NCBI RefSeq assembly: GCF_010091925.1
Contig: NZ_WVID01000007.1
Location: 62,001-126,000 of the forward strand
Reading direction: 5' to 3'
Origin: Nostoc sp. B(2019)
GTDB taxonomy: Bacteria; Cyanobacteriota; Cyanobacteriia; Cyanobacteriales; Nostocaceae
DNA length: 64,000 bases
Positions within the stretch are counted from its first letter, which is position 1; every line of letters begins with the position of its first letter. This document shows, piece by piece, positions 8,616 to 17,289 of the stretch. The notes under the pieces are model-generated. The model did not search any database. It saw only the letters and a list, made by a program, of their open reading frames with translations, and was not told the origin of the DNA. The translations under genes were made by a program, and so were the position numbers.

Positions 8616-9370
8616 ATGACAGTCACAATCTCACAGCAAGCTTACTGGAAACCATGTGATGAAAATGTCAATAATCTAAGTATTGACCCTGATGATGATT
8701 TAGACATCATTCAGAAGTATCCTCAGCAGTTAGGTCAAGGTTATTCACGCATCATCGAATTAAGGCAGGGATTGGAGTTAGCAATCAGCAAATACCATCT
8801 CCACGATCATCTGATTACCCAAGCTACTGAACGGAAACATCCCCAAGAGTATAGCTTTTATCTATCTGGAGGTTACACAGATCAAATTAAATCTCTCAGT
8901 ATTGATGCTGGAGAATACGGTTTTTATGGTAGTGGAATAGCATCAAAAGAACGTTGTCAATGGTTAGCAACAGAGCAACTATTTGAGATTAATGTTCATA
9001 TAGAACCTGAGATTTTTCACTCATTTATCGGTGATAAATCTGGTCAACTTCCACCAGAATTGCAGCATTTGGTTAGAAGCGATCGCACTTATTACATTAA
9101 TTCTGGTAAAACAACGCCAGCGATGCAGATCATCTTGCAACAAATTCTACACTGTCCCTAGCACGGCATCACCAAAAGAATGTATTTGGAAGCGAAAGTT
9201 TTGGAACTGATGGCGTTACTCGTGGAACAAGAGGTAGAAGCACAAAAAGGTAAAAATCAGACTCATCCACTCAAGTCAGATGATTTACAACGAATTCACC
9301 ACGCCAGAGAAATTTTATTGCGAAACCTTGACAATCCTCCTTCGTTGGTAGACTTATCACGCCAAGTTTG
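8616..9370 (+). pseudogene. Decayed AraC-family regulator, nonsense mutation and 3' truncation
   Basis: The first 181 codons encode the N-terminal region of a cyanobacterial AraC-family regulator (MTVTISQQAYWKPCDEN; GLELAISKYHLHDHL). At 9159-9161 a TAG follows LHCP, and translation resumes in the same frame with HGITKRMYLEAKVLELMALL, then LKSDDLQRIHHAREIL, so a single codon change (probably Tyr to stop) broke the gene. The frame then ends at SLVDLSRQV, inside the first helix-turn-helix of the DNA-binding domain; the rest of that domain is absent. The DNA after this point encodes the tail of a PepSY protein. Regulators of this type often sit in iron/siderophore loci. It cannot make a functional full-length regulator. 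Confidence 0.85.
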
Positions 9371-9478
9371 ATTGGTTTGAGTCCGCTAGGTTTATTTGTT
9401 ACAGGTGTAATGCTTTGGCGCAATCGTCGCTGGACAGAAGCACGGCGCAAAGCAGCAAGGGAGTTAGTGAAGAAATAG
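9371..9478 (+). pseudogene. C-terminal remnant of a PepSY-associated membrane protein
   Basis: Read from 9371, the frame gives IGLSPLGLFVTGVMLWRNRR followed by WTEARRKAARELVKK and a TAG. This is the usual end of PepSY-domain transmembrane proteins: the last membrane helix and a basic tail. There is no start codon and no upstream part; it is joined directly to the broken AraC gene in another frame. The join is best explained by a deletion that removed the DNA between two genes of one iron-uptake-type locus. Confidence 0.75.
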
Positions 9479-9558
9479 CTTTTCAGGTTGGGTAGTGAGT
9501 GCGATCGCACTTTCATCTTCTAACCTAGAAATAGCGCTCTCAATTGGTGGACAATCTT

Positions 9559-10266
9559 ATGATTGAGCAACTTTTAGTTGACAATGACAATTACTATGTC
9601 CCAGATGCCAACCAGCTAATCACTGAAGATGATACACCTGTGGATAATTTTGCGTCTGCCAAACAACAACGTCTATTAGTCACTACTGTTTATAGTTCTT
9701 TACAAAATCAGACTTTTTTAGCTGAAGCCAACGTAGGTATTTTTCATACCTACAAACAGCCTGCGATTGTACCTGATATCTTCTTGAGTTTTAATGTACA
9801 AGTTCCGAAAAACTGGTGGGAAAAGCAAAATCGCTGCTATCTGGTTTGGGAATTTGGTAAACCACCAGAAGTTGTGATTGAAATTGTCCCGAATAAAGAA
9901 GATGATGAATTAGAGAAGAAACTAAAAATATATGAACGTATGCGAGTTAGTTATTACATCGTATACGACCCCAGTCAGCAATTAGGAGAACAAATATTGC
10001 GTGTTTACGAACTCAGAGGAATGAGGTATTTCGCAACCACAAAAACATGGTTAGAACAAGTTGGTTTAGGTTTAGTATTATGGCAAGGAGAATTTGAAGG
10101 TAGACAGGATAATTGGTTACGCTGGTGTCATCAAGATGGTAACTTACTGCTGACTGGAGATGAACGCGCTGCACAAGAACGTTTAGAAAAAGAGCAAGCA
10201 CTACAACGCGCTCAACAACTAGCAGAGCGACTACGCGCTATGGGTGTTGATCCAAACACTCTTTAA
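9559..10266 (+). CDS. Uma2 family (DUF820) restriction-endonuclease-fold protein
   Basis: The 235-residue protein shows the Uma2 core: an acidic N-terminal DDTPVDN segment, AIVPDIFLSF with the catalytic-type Asp, EVVIEIVPNKEDDELEKK with the ExxxK-like pair, and YERMRVSYYIVYDP. The C-terminus is a charged coil of Gln, Arg and Glu ending in LRAMGVDPNTL, typical of the cyanobacterial family. The fold is PD-(D/E)XK, but biological function is not established. I prefer the ATG at 9559 to the TTG at 9544. It is one of five Uma2 loci in this window. Confidence 0.85.
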   Translation: MIEQLLVDNDNYYVPDANQLITEDDTPVDNFASAKQQRLLVTTVYSSLQNQTFLAEANVGIFHTYKQPAIVPDIFLSFNVQVPKNWWEKQNRCYLVWEFGKPPEVVIEIVPNKEDDELEKKLKIYERMRVSYYIVYDPSQQLGEQILRVYELRGMRYFATTKTWLEQVGLGLVLWQGEFEGRQDNWLRWCHQDGNLLLTGDERAAQERLEKEQALQRAQQLAERLRAMGVDPNTL

Positions 10267-10388
10267 CTTTTTGTTTATTGCTGGTTTAATATTCGTTTTG
10301 CGCTCCTGTTACCCAGACGCGCAAACTTTCCGCTACTGCGGACTACGCCTACGCACCATCAAAAATACGCCAATCCAGAGATTTATAA

Positions 10389-11090
10389 CTAAGACTTTTG
10401 TGCTAACTGTTGTACAAAATTTTTATGTTCTTCGCTATTTAGTCCTTGTTGCAGTACAGTTAAAACTTGTGTCATTTTTCCTGCACATAACGCTTGTACA
10501 TCCAACCATAAACCAGGAAAAACTTGACTTTTGATTACTCCATCTGCACTCGGTTCTAATGATACATATTCCCCGTTTTGCAAGCTGAACCAATCGAGTT
10601 TATTTTCTAAAATTTGCCAAACAATATATTCTTTCACACCGTTCCGACGGTAAGCTTTCTTCTTATCGTATAAGTCATTTGCAGCGCTGCTGGCTGCAAC
10701 TTCAGCAACTAATTCTGGTGCGCCTTCGATGTAGTCATCCTCACTAATGCGTGCTTGTCCACCCAATATCTCATCAATTAACAACACAACATCAGGCTGA
10801 GGTTCGTTATCTAAGTCTAGACGCACTGTGGCGTTATCGCCAATTTTGACACCTAGGGTCATTATTTTATAAGTGCCGAAGACAACTATTAATAAACTAT
10901 GAGGTTCTGCATGACGTTGAAAACGTAAGGGTGATGCCACGTAGACGACTCCTTCTATTAGTTCTGCTTTCTTAATATGTGGCATTGCAGTATAGCGACG
11001 CTCAAATTCATGGCGAGTGAGTCTGTCCCCACTTTCTAAGGGTGGAATAGGTGGGTTTTTGCCTAGATTATGCTTGATTGATGCCGTCAT
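10389..11090 (-). CDS. Uma2 family (DUF820) restriction-endonuclease-fold protein
   Basis: The 233-residue protein is a Uma2 protein of the subgroup beginning with LTRHEFERRYTAMPHIKKAE and LIEGVVYVASPLR. The core is EPQPDVVLLIDE (Asp) followed by GAPELVAEVAASSAANDLYDKKKAY (Glu and Lys of the PD-(D/E)XK site) and GVKEYIVWQ. It lacks the C-terminal coil seen in the other subgroup and ends EEHKNFVQQLAQKS. It is convergent with the preceding Uma2 gene, 122 bp away. The two are only distantly similar, so this is not a recent duplication. Confidence 0.85.
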   Translation of the reverse strand: MTASIKHNLGKNPPIPPLESGDRLTRHEFERRYTAMPHIKKAELIEGVVYVASPLRFQRHAEPHSLLIVVFGTYKIMTLGVKIGDNATVRLDLDNEPQPDVVLLIDEILGGQARISEDDYIEGAPELVAEVAASSAANDLYDKKKAYRRNGVKEYIVWQILENKLDWFSLQNGEYVSLEPSADGVIKSQVFPGLWLDVQALCAGKMTQVLTVLQQGLNSEEHKNFVQQLAQKS

Positions 11091-11198
11091 AATCAGATTC
11101 CTGGAAGGAATGTCTTTACGTCTAGTATAGCGATGATTGTTCTGAGGAAGATCAAGGCAGGTGATCGCGCAAAACGCATATTAAAAGCGATCGCCTTA

Positions 11199-11825
11199 TT
11201 AAATTAGAGGAAACCAATTTAACCAAGCGTCCCAGTTTTCCACTATTTGGGCAAATTCTGTATAGCCTCCAGATCTAGGATGAACTCCGTCATTAGTTCT
11301 TGCTTCATTTATCCAAATACTTGAATTTTCTAATATTGGAAAAACGTCTAAATAAGGTATATGAAATTCTTGACAAATCAAAGCAAACTGTTTAGATAAA
11401 TTGGTAGTTCTCTGCTTTCTTTGAGGGTCTTCCTCATCTACATAAGGCGCAGGCCCAACCATTAACACAGGATATAACTGTTTAGCTTTACTTAAAATTT
11501 TGCTAGCATTTTTGATAGACTCTGTAAAATCTACACGGGTTTGACCATTTTCCAGAGTCGTGTCATTCAGCCCAAAAGAGAACACAACTCTACCGTCATA
11601 TTCTTGAGGCAATCGAGCAGATACTTCCTGTATCCAACGCTTTGCTATATCAGTACTCGTATCTCGCCTAATTCCTAAATTATAGTAAGTAATGTCATAA
11701 CCTTTTTTATTAGCATTCACGCATATTCTGCCCGTCCAACCAAGACATTCTGGGTCGCCAGTACCATTGACAAAAGAGTCACCAACAAAACAAATTCTCA
11801 TTTGGTGTAGATGTTCTAATTGCAT
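11199..11825 (-). CDS. SGNH/GDSL-family hydrolase
   Basis: The 208-residue protein has the SGNH hydrolase blocks: block I RICFVGDSFVNGTGD with the nucleophile serine, a Gly in block II (YNLGIRRDTS), block III FSFGLNDTT with the oxyanion Asn, and block V NDGVHPRSGGY with the Asp-x-x-His pair. These are esterases or lipases, or acetyl-xylan-type deacetylases; substrate unknown. No signal peptide is evident, so it is probably cytoplasmic. The ATG at 11825 gives MQLEHLHQMRIC; an internal ATG at 11801 starting at MRICFVGD is equally plausible. It lies between rbcS and a Uma2 gene on the same strand. Confidence 0.8.
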   Translation of the reverse strand: MQLEHLHQMRICFVGDSFVNGTGDPECLGWTGRICVNANKKGYDITYYNLGIRRDTSTDIAKRWIQEVSARLPQEYDGRVVFSFGLNDTTLENGQTRVDFTESIKNASKILSKAKQLYPVLMVGPAPYVDEEDPQRKQRTTNLSKQFALICQEFHIPYLDVFPILENSSIWINEARTNDGVHPRSGGYTEFAQIVENWDAWLNWFPLI

Positions 11826-11931
11826 TTACTCATATTAAAAAAACGCAGAAGTTTACGCAAAAAAAACGCAAAGGTATTTCTGCGTACCTACCCTGCGGGA
11901 AGGCGAAGCGCCTATGCGTTTAAAATTAATT

Positions 11932-11962
11932 AAACAAGAGAGGCAGATAATTCCACCTCTCC
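11932..11962 (-). terminator. Probable terminator of the rbcLXS operon
   Basis: On the minus strand, GAGAGG and CCTCTC form a short stem around a 12-base loop, 38 bp after the rbcS stop codon, followed by TTGTTTAATT. The U-tract is imperfect. Confidence 0.5.
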
Positions 11963-11999
11963 TATTTATAATCAACAAATTACTTAAAGCATTTCAGCT

Positions 12000-12335
12000 T
12001 TAGTATCTGCTGCTGTTGGGTTTGTGAACAAGAAAGCTCATAACTTGGCACTGCTTGATGTTGTCAAAACCGACAACACGGATATAGGAGTTGCTAAATT
12101 GAGAACGGCAGCCTTGGACTTCGCTCAATACTTCTTGAGTGGATTTAGCGCCGAACAAAGGCAGTTTCCACATTGTCCAGAATAATTCCGTTGGCTCAGA
12201 AGTTTCGTTAAACTCGATCGCAGGAATAAAACCTTGACTCAAAATGTACTGAACCTGCTTGGCAATTTGAGCGTCAGAAAGGGGAGGCAGATAAGAAAGG
12301 GTTTCGTAACGACGCTCTTTTGGTAAAGTTTGCAT
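12000..12335 (-). CDS. rbcS: Ribulose bisphosphate carboxylase small subunit
   Basis: The 111-residue protein has the form IB small-subunit pattern: [21 protein letters not shown] at the start, [28 protein letters not shown] and a C-terminal [14 protein letters not shown]. Length is normal for cyanobacteria, which lack the plant beta-hairpin loop insertion. It is the third gene of rbcL-rbcX-rbcS; eight copies cap the L8 core in the holoenzyme and help recruit the complex to the carboxysome. It starts 43 bp after the rbcX stop. Confidence 0.97.
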   Translation of the reverse strand: MQTLPKERRYETLSYLPPLSDAQIAKQVQYILSQGFIPAIEFNETSEPTELFWTMWKLPLFGAKSTQEVLSEVQGCRSQFSNSYIRVVGFDNIKQCQVMSFLVHKPNSSRY

Positions 12336-12378
12336 AGCTGTTGATGATGGGTTGCGATTTTTACTACTGGTTGACTGA

Positions 12379-12786
12379 CTAACTGGATGAGTTATCCAAG
12401 TTCGTATCTGAAGTTGTTTGCTGTTCTGATTGCAGACTGGGGTCTAATGTATCGATTAGTGTGATGCGTTCTAGATGCTGGCGACGCTGTTCCATATTGG
12501 CTTGCTGAATGCCAGTCCGCACCATTTCCGGTAAAAATTCGGCGATTTCCTCCGCAATGTGCTCCCTGACAGTCATAATCCGCAACGCCAAATCTGGCTT
12601 CTCTCGGAACAGTTGCTCAATGTATGATTCTCCGTCCTGAATTTTGCCGGACGAAAAGTTATGTAGCCAAAGTTCCAATGGAGGATTAGTCTCGCCTAGC
12701 TGTGCCAGTACTGTCCTTAGAGCCTGATAAGTCAGGTAGCTTTGGAGAGTCTTGGCTGTGTCTTTCGCAATTTGCTTGAGATTCAT
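12379..12786 (-). CDS. rbcX: Rubisco assembly chaperone RbcX
   Basis: The 135-residue protein is RbcX, a dimeric helical chaperone that clamps the C-terminal tail of newly folded RbcL and promotes RbcL8 assembly after GroEL. Matching segments are [39 protein letters not shown] and [21 protein letters not shown]. The last 25 residues ([18 protein letters not shown] region) are a variable tail. Its place between rbcL and rbcS is the rule in filamentous cyanobacteria. Confidence 0.95.
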   Translation of the reverse strand: MNLKQIAKDTAKTLQSYLTYQALRTVLAQLGETNPPLELWLHNFSSGKIQDGESYIEQLFREKPDLALRIMTVREHIAEEIAEFLPEMVRTGIQQANMEQRRQHLERITLIDTLDPSLQSEQQTTSDTNLDNSSS

Positions 12787-12847
12787 GCTTGACCCCAGCC
12801 TTTAAAAGTATGAAGTATGAAGGATGTAGACACCCTTTGGGTGGCTT

Positions 12848-12880
12848 CCCGTTCGCATAGCGTCTCCGCTAGGAGAAGGG
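12848..12880. repeat. Dispersed palindromic element (GTTCGC...AGCGTCTCC...AGGAGAAG)
   Basis: A G+C-rich element in the rbcL-rbcX spacer reads CCCGTTCGCATAGCGTCTCC then GCTAGGAGAAGGG; its ends can pair in part. A near-identical copy lies at 59,605-59,635 and a shortened relative at 1,157. It could fold in the polycistronic rbc transcript. Confidence 0.65.
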
Positions 12881-12941
12881 TAGGATGAAGTGATTAAAGT
12901 AATTTAACATTCAGCCTTTATCCTTCCACCTTCAGCCTTTA

Positions 12942-14372
12942 TCAGACGGTATCCATTGCTTCAAACTCGAACTTGATTTCTTTCCAAAGTTCGCAAGCAA
13001 CGGCCAATTCAGGAGACCACTTAGCGGCTTCGCGGATAATATCGTTACCTTCACGAGCCAAGTTGCGACCTTCGTTACGAGCTTGGACACAAGCTTCTAA
13101 AGCTACACGGTTAGCGGTAGCACCAGGAGCATTACCCCAAGGGTGGCCTAGAGTACCACCACCAAATTGCAGTACGGAGTCATCACCAAAGATTTCTACG
13201 AGTGCAGGCATGTGCCAGATGTGGATACCACCGGAAGCAACTGCCATTACGCCAGGTAGAGAAGCCCAGTCTTGGGTAAAGTAGATACCGCGAGACTTGT
13301 CTTGCTCAACGTAGTTTTCACGTAGTAGGTCAACGAAGCCCATTGTGATACCGCGTTCACCTTCCAGCTTACCAACCACTGTTCCGGTGTGGATGTGGTC
13401 GCCGCCGGACATCCGCAGCGCTTTAGCCAAAACGCGGAAGTGGATACCGTGGTTCTTTTGACGGTCGATTACAGCGTGCATAGCCCGGTGGATGTGCAGC
13501 AACAGACCGTTGTCACGACACCAACGAGCCAATGTGGTGTTGGCGGTGAAGCCTGCGGTGAGGTAGTCGTGCATGATGATGGGCATTTTGAGTTCTTTAG
13601 CGTACTCAGCCCGTTTCAGCATTTCTTCACAGGTAGGAGCGGTGACGTTTAGGTAGTGACCTTTAATTTCACCTGTTTCAGCTTGAGCTTTGTGGATAGC
13701 TTCAGCAACGAACAAGAAGCGATCGCGCCACCGTTGGAATGGTGCGGAGTTAATATTTTCGTCGTCTTTGGTGAAGTCCAAACCACCGCGCAAGCACTCG
13801 TATACAGCGCGTCCGTAGTTCTTAGCGGAAAGACCTAATTTGGGCTTAATTGTACAACCCAGTAAAGGACGACCGTATTTGTTTAACTTGTCACGCTCAA
13901 CTTGAATACCGTGGGGAGGCCCTTGGAAGGTCTTGAGGTAAGCTACAGGAATCCGTAAGTCTTCCAGACGCAGCGCCCGCAATGCTTTGAAACCAAACAC
14001 GTTACCTACAATAGAGGTCAACATGTTGGTTACAGAGCCTTCTTCAAACAGATCCAGGGGATAGGCAATGTAAGCAATAAATTGATTATCTTCGCCGGGA
14101 ACTGGTTCGATGTCGTAGCAACGACCTTTGTAGCGATCTAGGTCGGTGAGCAAGTCTGTCCATACAGTTGTCCAAGTACCAGTGGAAGACTCAGCCGCAA
14201 CCGCCGCAGCTGCTTCTTCATAGGGAACTCCAGGCTGGGGTGTAACGCGGAACGCCGCTAAAATATCTGTATCTTTGGGTGTGTAATCGGGTGTGTAATA
14301 AGTTAGTCTGTAATCTTTAACACCGGCTTGATACCCAGTTTTGCTCTGAGTCTTAGTTTGAGCGTAAGACAT
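12942..14372 (-). CDS. rbcL: Ribulose bisphosphate carboxylase large subunit, form IB
   Basis: The 476-residue protein is full-length form IB RbcL. The carbamylated lysine is K202 in [10 protein letters not shown]; the N-terminal active-site segment [13 protein letters not shown], the loop TIKPKLG, the [13 protein letters not shown] stretch and loop 6 [11 protein letters not shown] are intact. It fixes CO2 onto ribulose-1,5-bisphosphate inside carboxysomes. It is first in rbcL-rbcX-rbcS, with a 155-bp spacer before rbcX that carries a dispersed repeat. The upstream spacer is about 800 bp, consistent with the long leader known for rbcL in Anabaena. Confidence 0.98.
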   Translation of the reverse strand: MSYAQTKTQSKTGYQAGVKDYRLTYYTPDYTPKDTDILAAFRVTPQPGVPYEEAAAAVAAESSTGTWTTVWTDLLTDLDRYKGRCYDIEPVPGEDNQFIAYIAYPLDLFEEGSVTNMLTSIVGNVFGFKALRALRLEDLRIPVAYLKTFQGPPHGIQVERDKLNKYGRPLLGCTIKPKLGLSAKNYGRAVYECLRGGLDFTKDDENINSAPFQRWRDRFLFVAEAIHKAQAETGEIKGHYLNVTAPTCEEMLKRAEYAKELKMPIIMHDYLTAGFTANTTLARWCRDNGLLLHIHRAMHAVIDRQKNHGIHFRVLAKALRMSGGDHIHTGTVVGKLEGERGITMGFVDLLRENYVEQDKSRGIYFTQDWASLPGVMAVASGGIHIWHMPALVEIFGDDSVLQFGGGTLGHPWGNAPGATANRVALEACVQARNEGRNLAREGNDIIREAAKWSPELAVACELWKEIKFEFEAMDTV

Positions 14373-15184
14373 ATTTTATCCTTCCCAGAAGTCACTCTTT
14401 TTACTTATCAAATTACGTACTGTGCAATTTCCCCTCAGTCCCGTTCTTTCCCCCCTTCAGCGAGGAGAAGATGAGGAAAATTTTCTGTTAGGGATTGCCT
14501 TTAGTAGAGGGTAGTAGTCTTTATTGCGGCGGATACTTTGGTAGCGGTGGTAACCCTCCTCACCAGTGTGATCCCCTTCTAGGGGCACACGACCTAGCGC
14601 TTCTACATCTCCCCTCTTCTGTGAGTATCAAAATTCTTTTCTATCTCTTCCTCGTACCCCACTAAACCTTTTAATTCCACCAAAACTACCCGCAAAGCGG
14701 GGCAGTACTGAGATAATTTCCCTACAAATCGGGGCATTCAGGGGAGTGGGCTGACTGGCACACACTCCCGCCTCTGCATTCCTTTCACCTTCTCCCTTGA
14801 CAGGAAAAAGACTACAAGAGAATTTACTTGACAGTGGAGCCATAGGTTTAGCAGAGTTGTGAGCTAAAGATAAAAAATTGCACACCACGTAATTTGTAGC
14901 TTGTTTCACAATATATCAAGAATTCGATAAGTTATTCTTTGAAACTTTTTAACTTAACTATATAAATTTGTTATTACATAAAGTTTTAACATTTTGTGAA
15001 GAATGATTTACAAAAGGTCATAGATAACTGTATAGAGCCTTGATGCACAAGAGTTTCCCTGTCTGGAGGAAGATTGTTGGGATGCTTTTGAGGCTTTGAC
15101 TTGGATAAAAATTACCTGTGACGTTTAAAAAATCCCAGCTAGGGGAACACTGAAATTAATCCAAAGCCAGTTTAGGTAATAGCT
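14373..15184. promoter_or_regulatory. Long divergent spacer: rbcL leader/promoter region and upstream of propeller gene
   Basis: About 810 bp without a convincing gene. The half next to rbcL (14,400-14,850) is relatively G+C-rich; the part at about 14,890-15,010 is strongly AT-rich. By analogy with Anabaena, where the rbcL transcript starts some 500 bp upstream, the minus-strand promoter may lie in the AT-rich part; this is inference and I could not find an unambiguous NtcA-type site. A 93-codon open frame on the minus strand (14,628-14,909) looks like part of the leader and not a gene. Confidence 0.4.
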
Positions 15185-16342
15185 ATGAGTATTGTCTCCA
15201 AAGGAAATGTCACCGTGGTATTGATTTGCAAGCGTACTAATCTATTGATTACTTCTATCTTGCTGGGGCTGATAGCTTTGCCGAGCATGGGTATTGTAGC
15301 AATAGGAACTCCAGCGAAAGCACAAAAAATAAGTAATAGTGCTCCGCCACAAAAAACCCCTGATATTAAGCCATCTGAGTTAACCCCTACTTATCCAGCT
15401 TCCGCACCGCCACCGCGAGTAGAACCCTTACCCAATCAACGGGGAGTGCAAGAACATAAGCAAGAAACCGATTATCGTGTTAGCAACTTGCTGGCAGATT
15501 TTACAGGTAATCTTTGGGTAGGTTCTTGGCGGGGATTATCGCGGATTGACCCTAATACTGGCAAGATTATCGCTCGTGTTAGTTTAACGAATGTTGCCAT
15601 TGGTGCTTTAGCTCAAGACAAAGTAGGTCGTCTGTGGGTGGGAAGTTATGAAGGACTGATAAGAGTAGAACCCCGCACTAATGAAATTACAGCGCAGAAT
15701 TTATTTTTGCCTTCTAAACGAGTATTGTCACTTTTGCTTGACAAGCGGGGTTATTTGTGGGCTGGAACTGATAGCGGCTTAGCTTTAATTAGTCCCGACC
15801 AAGGCTTGATTATGACAACTTTAAAAAATCTCCCTGGTGTCAGCGCCAACGCTCTAACTTTAGATGCTGAAGGTAACTTGTGGGTTGGTACTCTTGATGG
15901 ATTAGTGCGGGTTAATACTGCTAATGCTTTGATAATGAAGCGGATTGGTGATTTACCAGGGACAACTGTACAAGCTTTGGCTATCAGTCCAGAAGGGTTA
16001 ATTTGGGCGGGAATGCCCAATAATTTGTTAGTTATCAACCCGAAAACTGGGGCTGTGCTGAGGTCTGTAACACGTCTACGGGGACGTGACGTAACTTCGG
16101 TGCGCTTTGCTAAAGATGGTAGTATCTGGGTCGGGACTAACAATGGTTTGTTACGATTAAATCCAAATACTGGCGCTGTGTTAGACGAAGAAGTCACTGG
16201 ACTTCCTTCTAGTCGGGTTCTTGCTCTTGTGCCTGATGTCGGTAACAAATTATGGATTGGCACTAGTGAAGGTCTGGCTTGGTTAATGCCCAAAATGGGC
16301 AGTGCAAAACCTCATATTGCTTTCAGTCGCGCCGTGAGGTAA
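15185..16342 (+). CDS. Exported seven-bladed two-component-regulator-type beta-propeller protein
   Basis: The 385-residue protein starts with a long N-region and hydrophobic stretch (LLITSILLGLIALPSMGIVAI) ending in TPAKAQ, a likely signal peptidase site. After a Pro-rich linker (about 50-90) come seven repeats of the reg_prop type, each with a core like G-x-LWVGT-x-x-GL-x-R-x-NP-x-TG: LWVGSWRGL, LWVGSYEGL, LWAGTDSGL, LWVGTLDGL, IWAGMPNNL, IWVGTNNGL and LWIGTSEGL. Seven is enough for one closed propeller. In bacteria this domain usually forms the periplasmic sensor half of hybrid kinases; here it stands alone with no transmembrane or kinase part, so the ligand and role are unknown. Confidence 0.8.
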   Translation: MSIVSKGNVTVVLICKRTNLLITSILLGLIALPSMGIVAIGTPAKAQKISNSAPPQKTPDIKPSELTPTYPASAPPPRVEPLPNQRGVQEHKQETDYRVSNLLADFTGNLWVGSWRGLSRIDPNTGKIIARVSLTNVAIGALAQDKVGRLWVGSYEGLIRVEPRTNEITAQNLFLPSKRVLSLLLDKRGYLWAGTDSGLALISPDQGLIMTTLKNLPGVSANALTLDAEGNLWVGTLDGLVRVNTANALIMKRIGDLPGTTVQALAISPEGLIWAGMPNNLLVINPKTGAVLRSVTRLRGRDVTSVRFAKDGSIWVGTNNGLLRLNPNTGAVLDEEVTGLPSSRVLALVPDVGNKLWIGTSEGLAWLMPKMGSAKPHIAFSRAVR

Positions 16343-16366
16343 CAAGTTATGAGTGCTGAAGAGCAA

Positions 16367-16393
16367 TAGCGGGGCGTTTAGCCCGTGCTGAGT
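16367..16393 (+). repeat. 27-bp dispersed element, inverted copy at 22,200
   Basis: The 27 bases from TAGCGGGGCG to GTGCTGAGT occur again, exactly reverse-complemented, at 22,200-22,226. Both copies are flanked by runs of the words GTGCTGAGT or ACTCAGCAC, seen from 16,340 to 16,457 here. Confidence 0.85.
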
Positions 16394-16404
16394 GTTTAAA
16401 TTCA

Positions 16405-16457
16405 AAACTCTTAACTTCTCACTCATTACTCAGCACTCATTACTCAGCACTCAGCAT
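16405..16457. repeat. Short tandem repeats of the CTCAGCACTCATTA type
   Basis: The spacer before panB contains repeated ACTCATTACTCAGC words, several copies in a row, ending just before the panB start. These short repeats are typical of intergenic DNA in Nostocales; similar words occur at 22,060, 25,185-25,228 and 45,345-45,475. Confidence 0.7.
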
Positions 16458-16466
16458 TAAAAAAAA

Positions 16467-17237
16467 ATGACAGTCACCACCCAGCAATTAATTCAATGGA
16501 AACAACAGGGACGTTCGATTGTGGCGTTGACCGCTTGGGATTACGCGATCGCTCAACTCCTCGACGCCGCTGGTGTAGACTTAATCCTTGTGGGAGACTC
16601 AATGGCAGTAGTGCTTGGCTATGAAACAACACTGCCAATCACCCTAGAAGAAATGCTGTATCATGCCAAAGCTGTGCGCCGTGGAGTTAAACGCGCATTA
16701 GTCGTTGTAGATTTACCATTTTTGACGTATCAAGAAAGTCTGCAACAAGCGATGCACTCAGCTGGGCGGGTACTCAAAGAAACGGGCGCTCAAGCGGTAA
16801 AGTTAGAAGGGGGGTATCCTGCGATCGCAGAAACTATTGCGCGGTTGGTACAAGCTGGAATTCCCGTCATGGGTCATGTAGGTTTGACACCACAATCAGT
16901 ACATCAACTCGGTTTGCGACAACAGGGTAAGACCCAGGAAACGGCTGAGAGAATTTTAAATGAAGCGATCGCTCTGCAACAAGCAGGTGTATTTTCTATA
17001 GTGTTAGAGCATATACCCGCAGATTTGGCAATGCAGATTACACAAAAACTTAGCATTCCGACAATTGGTATTGGTGCAGGACAAAACTGTGATGGACAGG
17101 TTTTAGTGACCTCTGATGTCCTCGGACTTGCAGATAAGCACCCACCATTCGCCAAAGTTTATACAAATCTGCGAGAGACGATTACCAAAGCTGTGCAAGA
17201 TTATGCTGTGGAAGTGCGAGAGCGAAAGTTTCCATAA
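16467..17237 (+). CDS. panB: 3-methyl-2-oxobutanoate hydroxymethyltransferase (PanB)
   Basis: The 256-residue protein is PanB, which transfers a hydroxymethyl group from methylene-tetrahydrofolate to 2-ketoisovalerate, the first committed step to pantothenate and CoA. Signatures: [25 protein letters not shown] with the metal-binding Asp, AVKLEGG with the catalytic-region Lys and Glu, [14 protein letters not shown], and [10 protein letters not shown] with CDGQVLV. Length is normal. It begins at the ATG right after the CTCAGCA repeat block. It is a housekeeping gene without visible operon partners. Confidence 0.95.
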   Translation: MTVTTQQLIQWKQQGRSIVALTAWDYAIAQLLDAAGVDLILVGDSMAVVLGYETTLPITLEEMLYHAKAVRRGVKRALVVVDLPFLTYQESLQQAMHSAGRVLKETGAQAVKLEGGYPAIAETIARLVQAGIPVMGHVGLTPQSVHQLGLRQQGKTQETAERILNEAIALQQAGVFSIVLEHIPADLAMQITQKLSIPTIGIGAGQNCDGQVLVTSDVLGLADKHPPFAKVYTNLRETITKAVQDYAVEVRERKFP

Positions 17238-17289
17238 TAAATAATCACAAGCCATTCTTTAACTGTGAATTGATATTAGGAGTAGTTCT

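Noticed and set aside
10244-10534. 96-codon frame overlapping two Uma2 genes
   Set aside because: It overlaps the end of one Uma2 gene and the 3' part of the facing one, in other frames; a shadow.
14628-14909. 93-codon open frame on the minus strand upstream of rbcL
   Set aside because: Composition is rich in Ser, Pro and Cys without family features; it lies in the expected rbcL leader.
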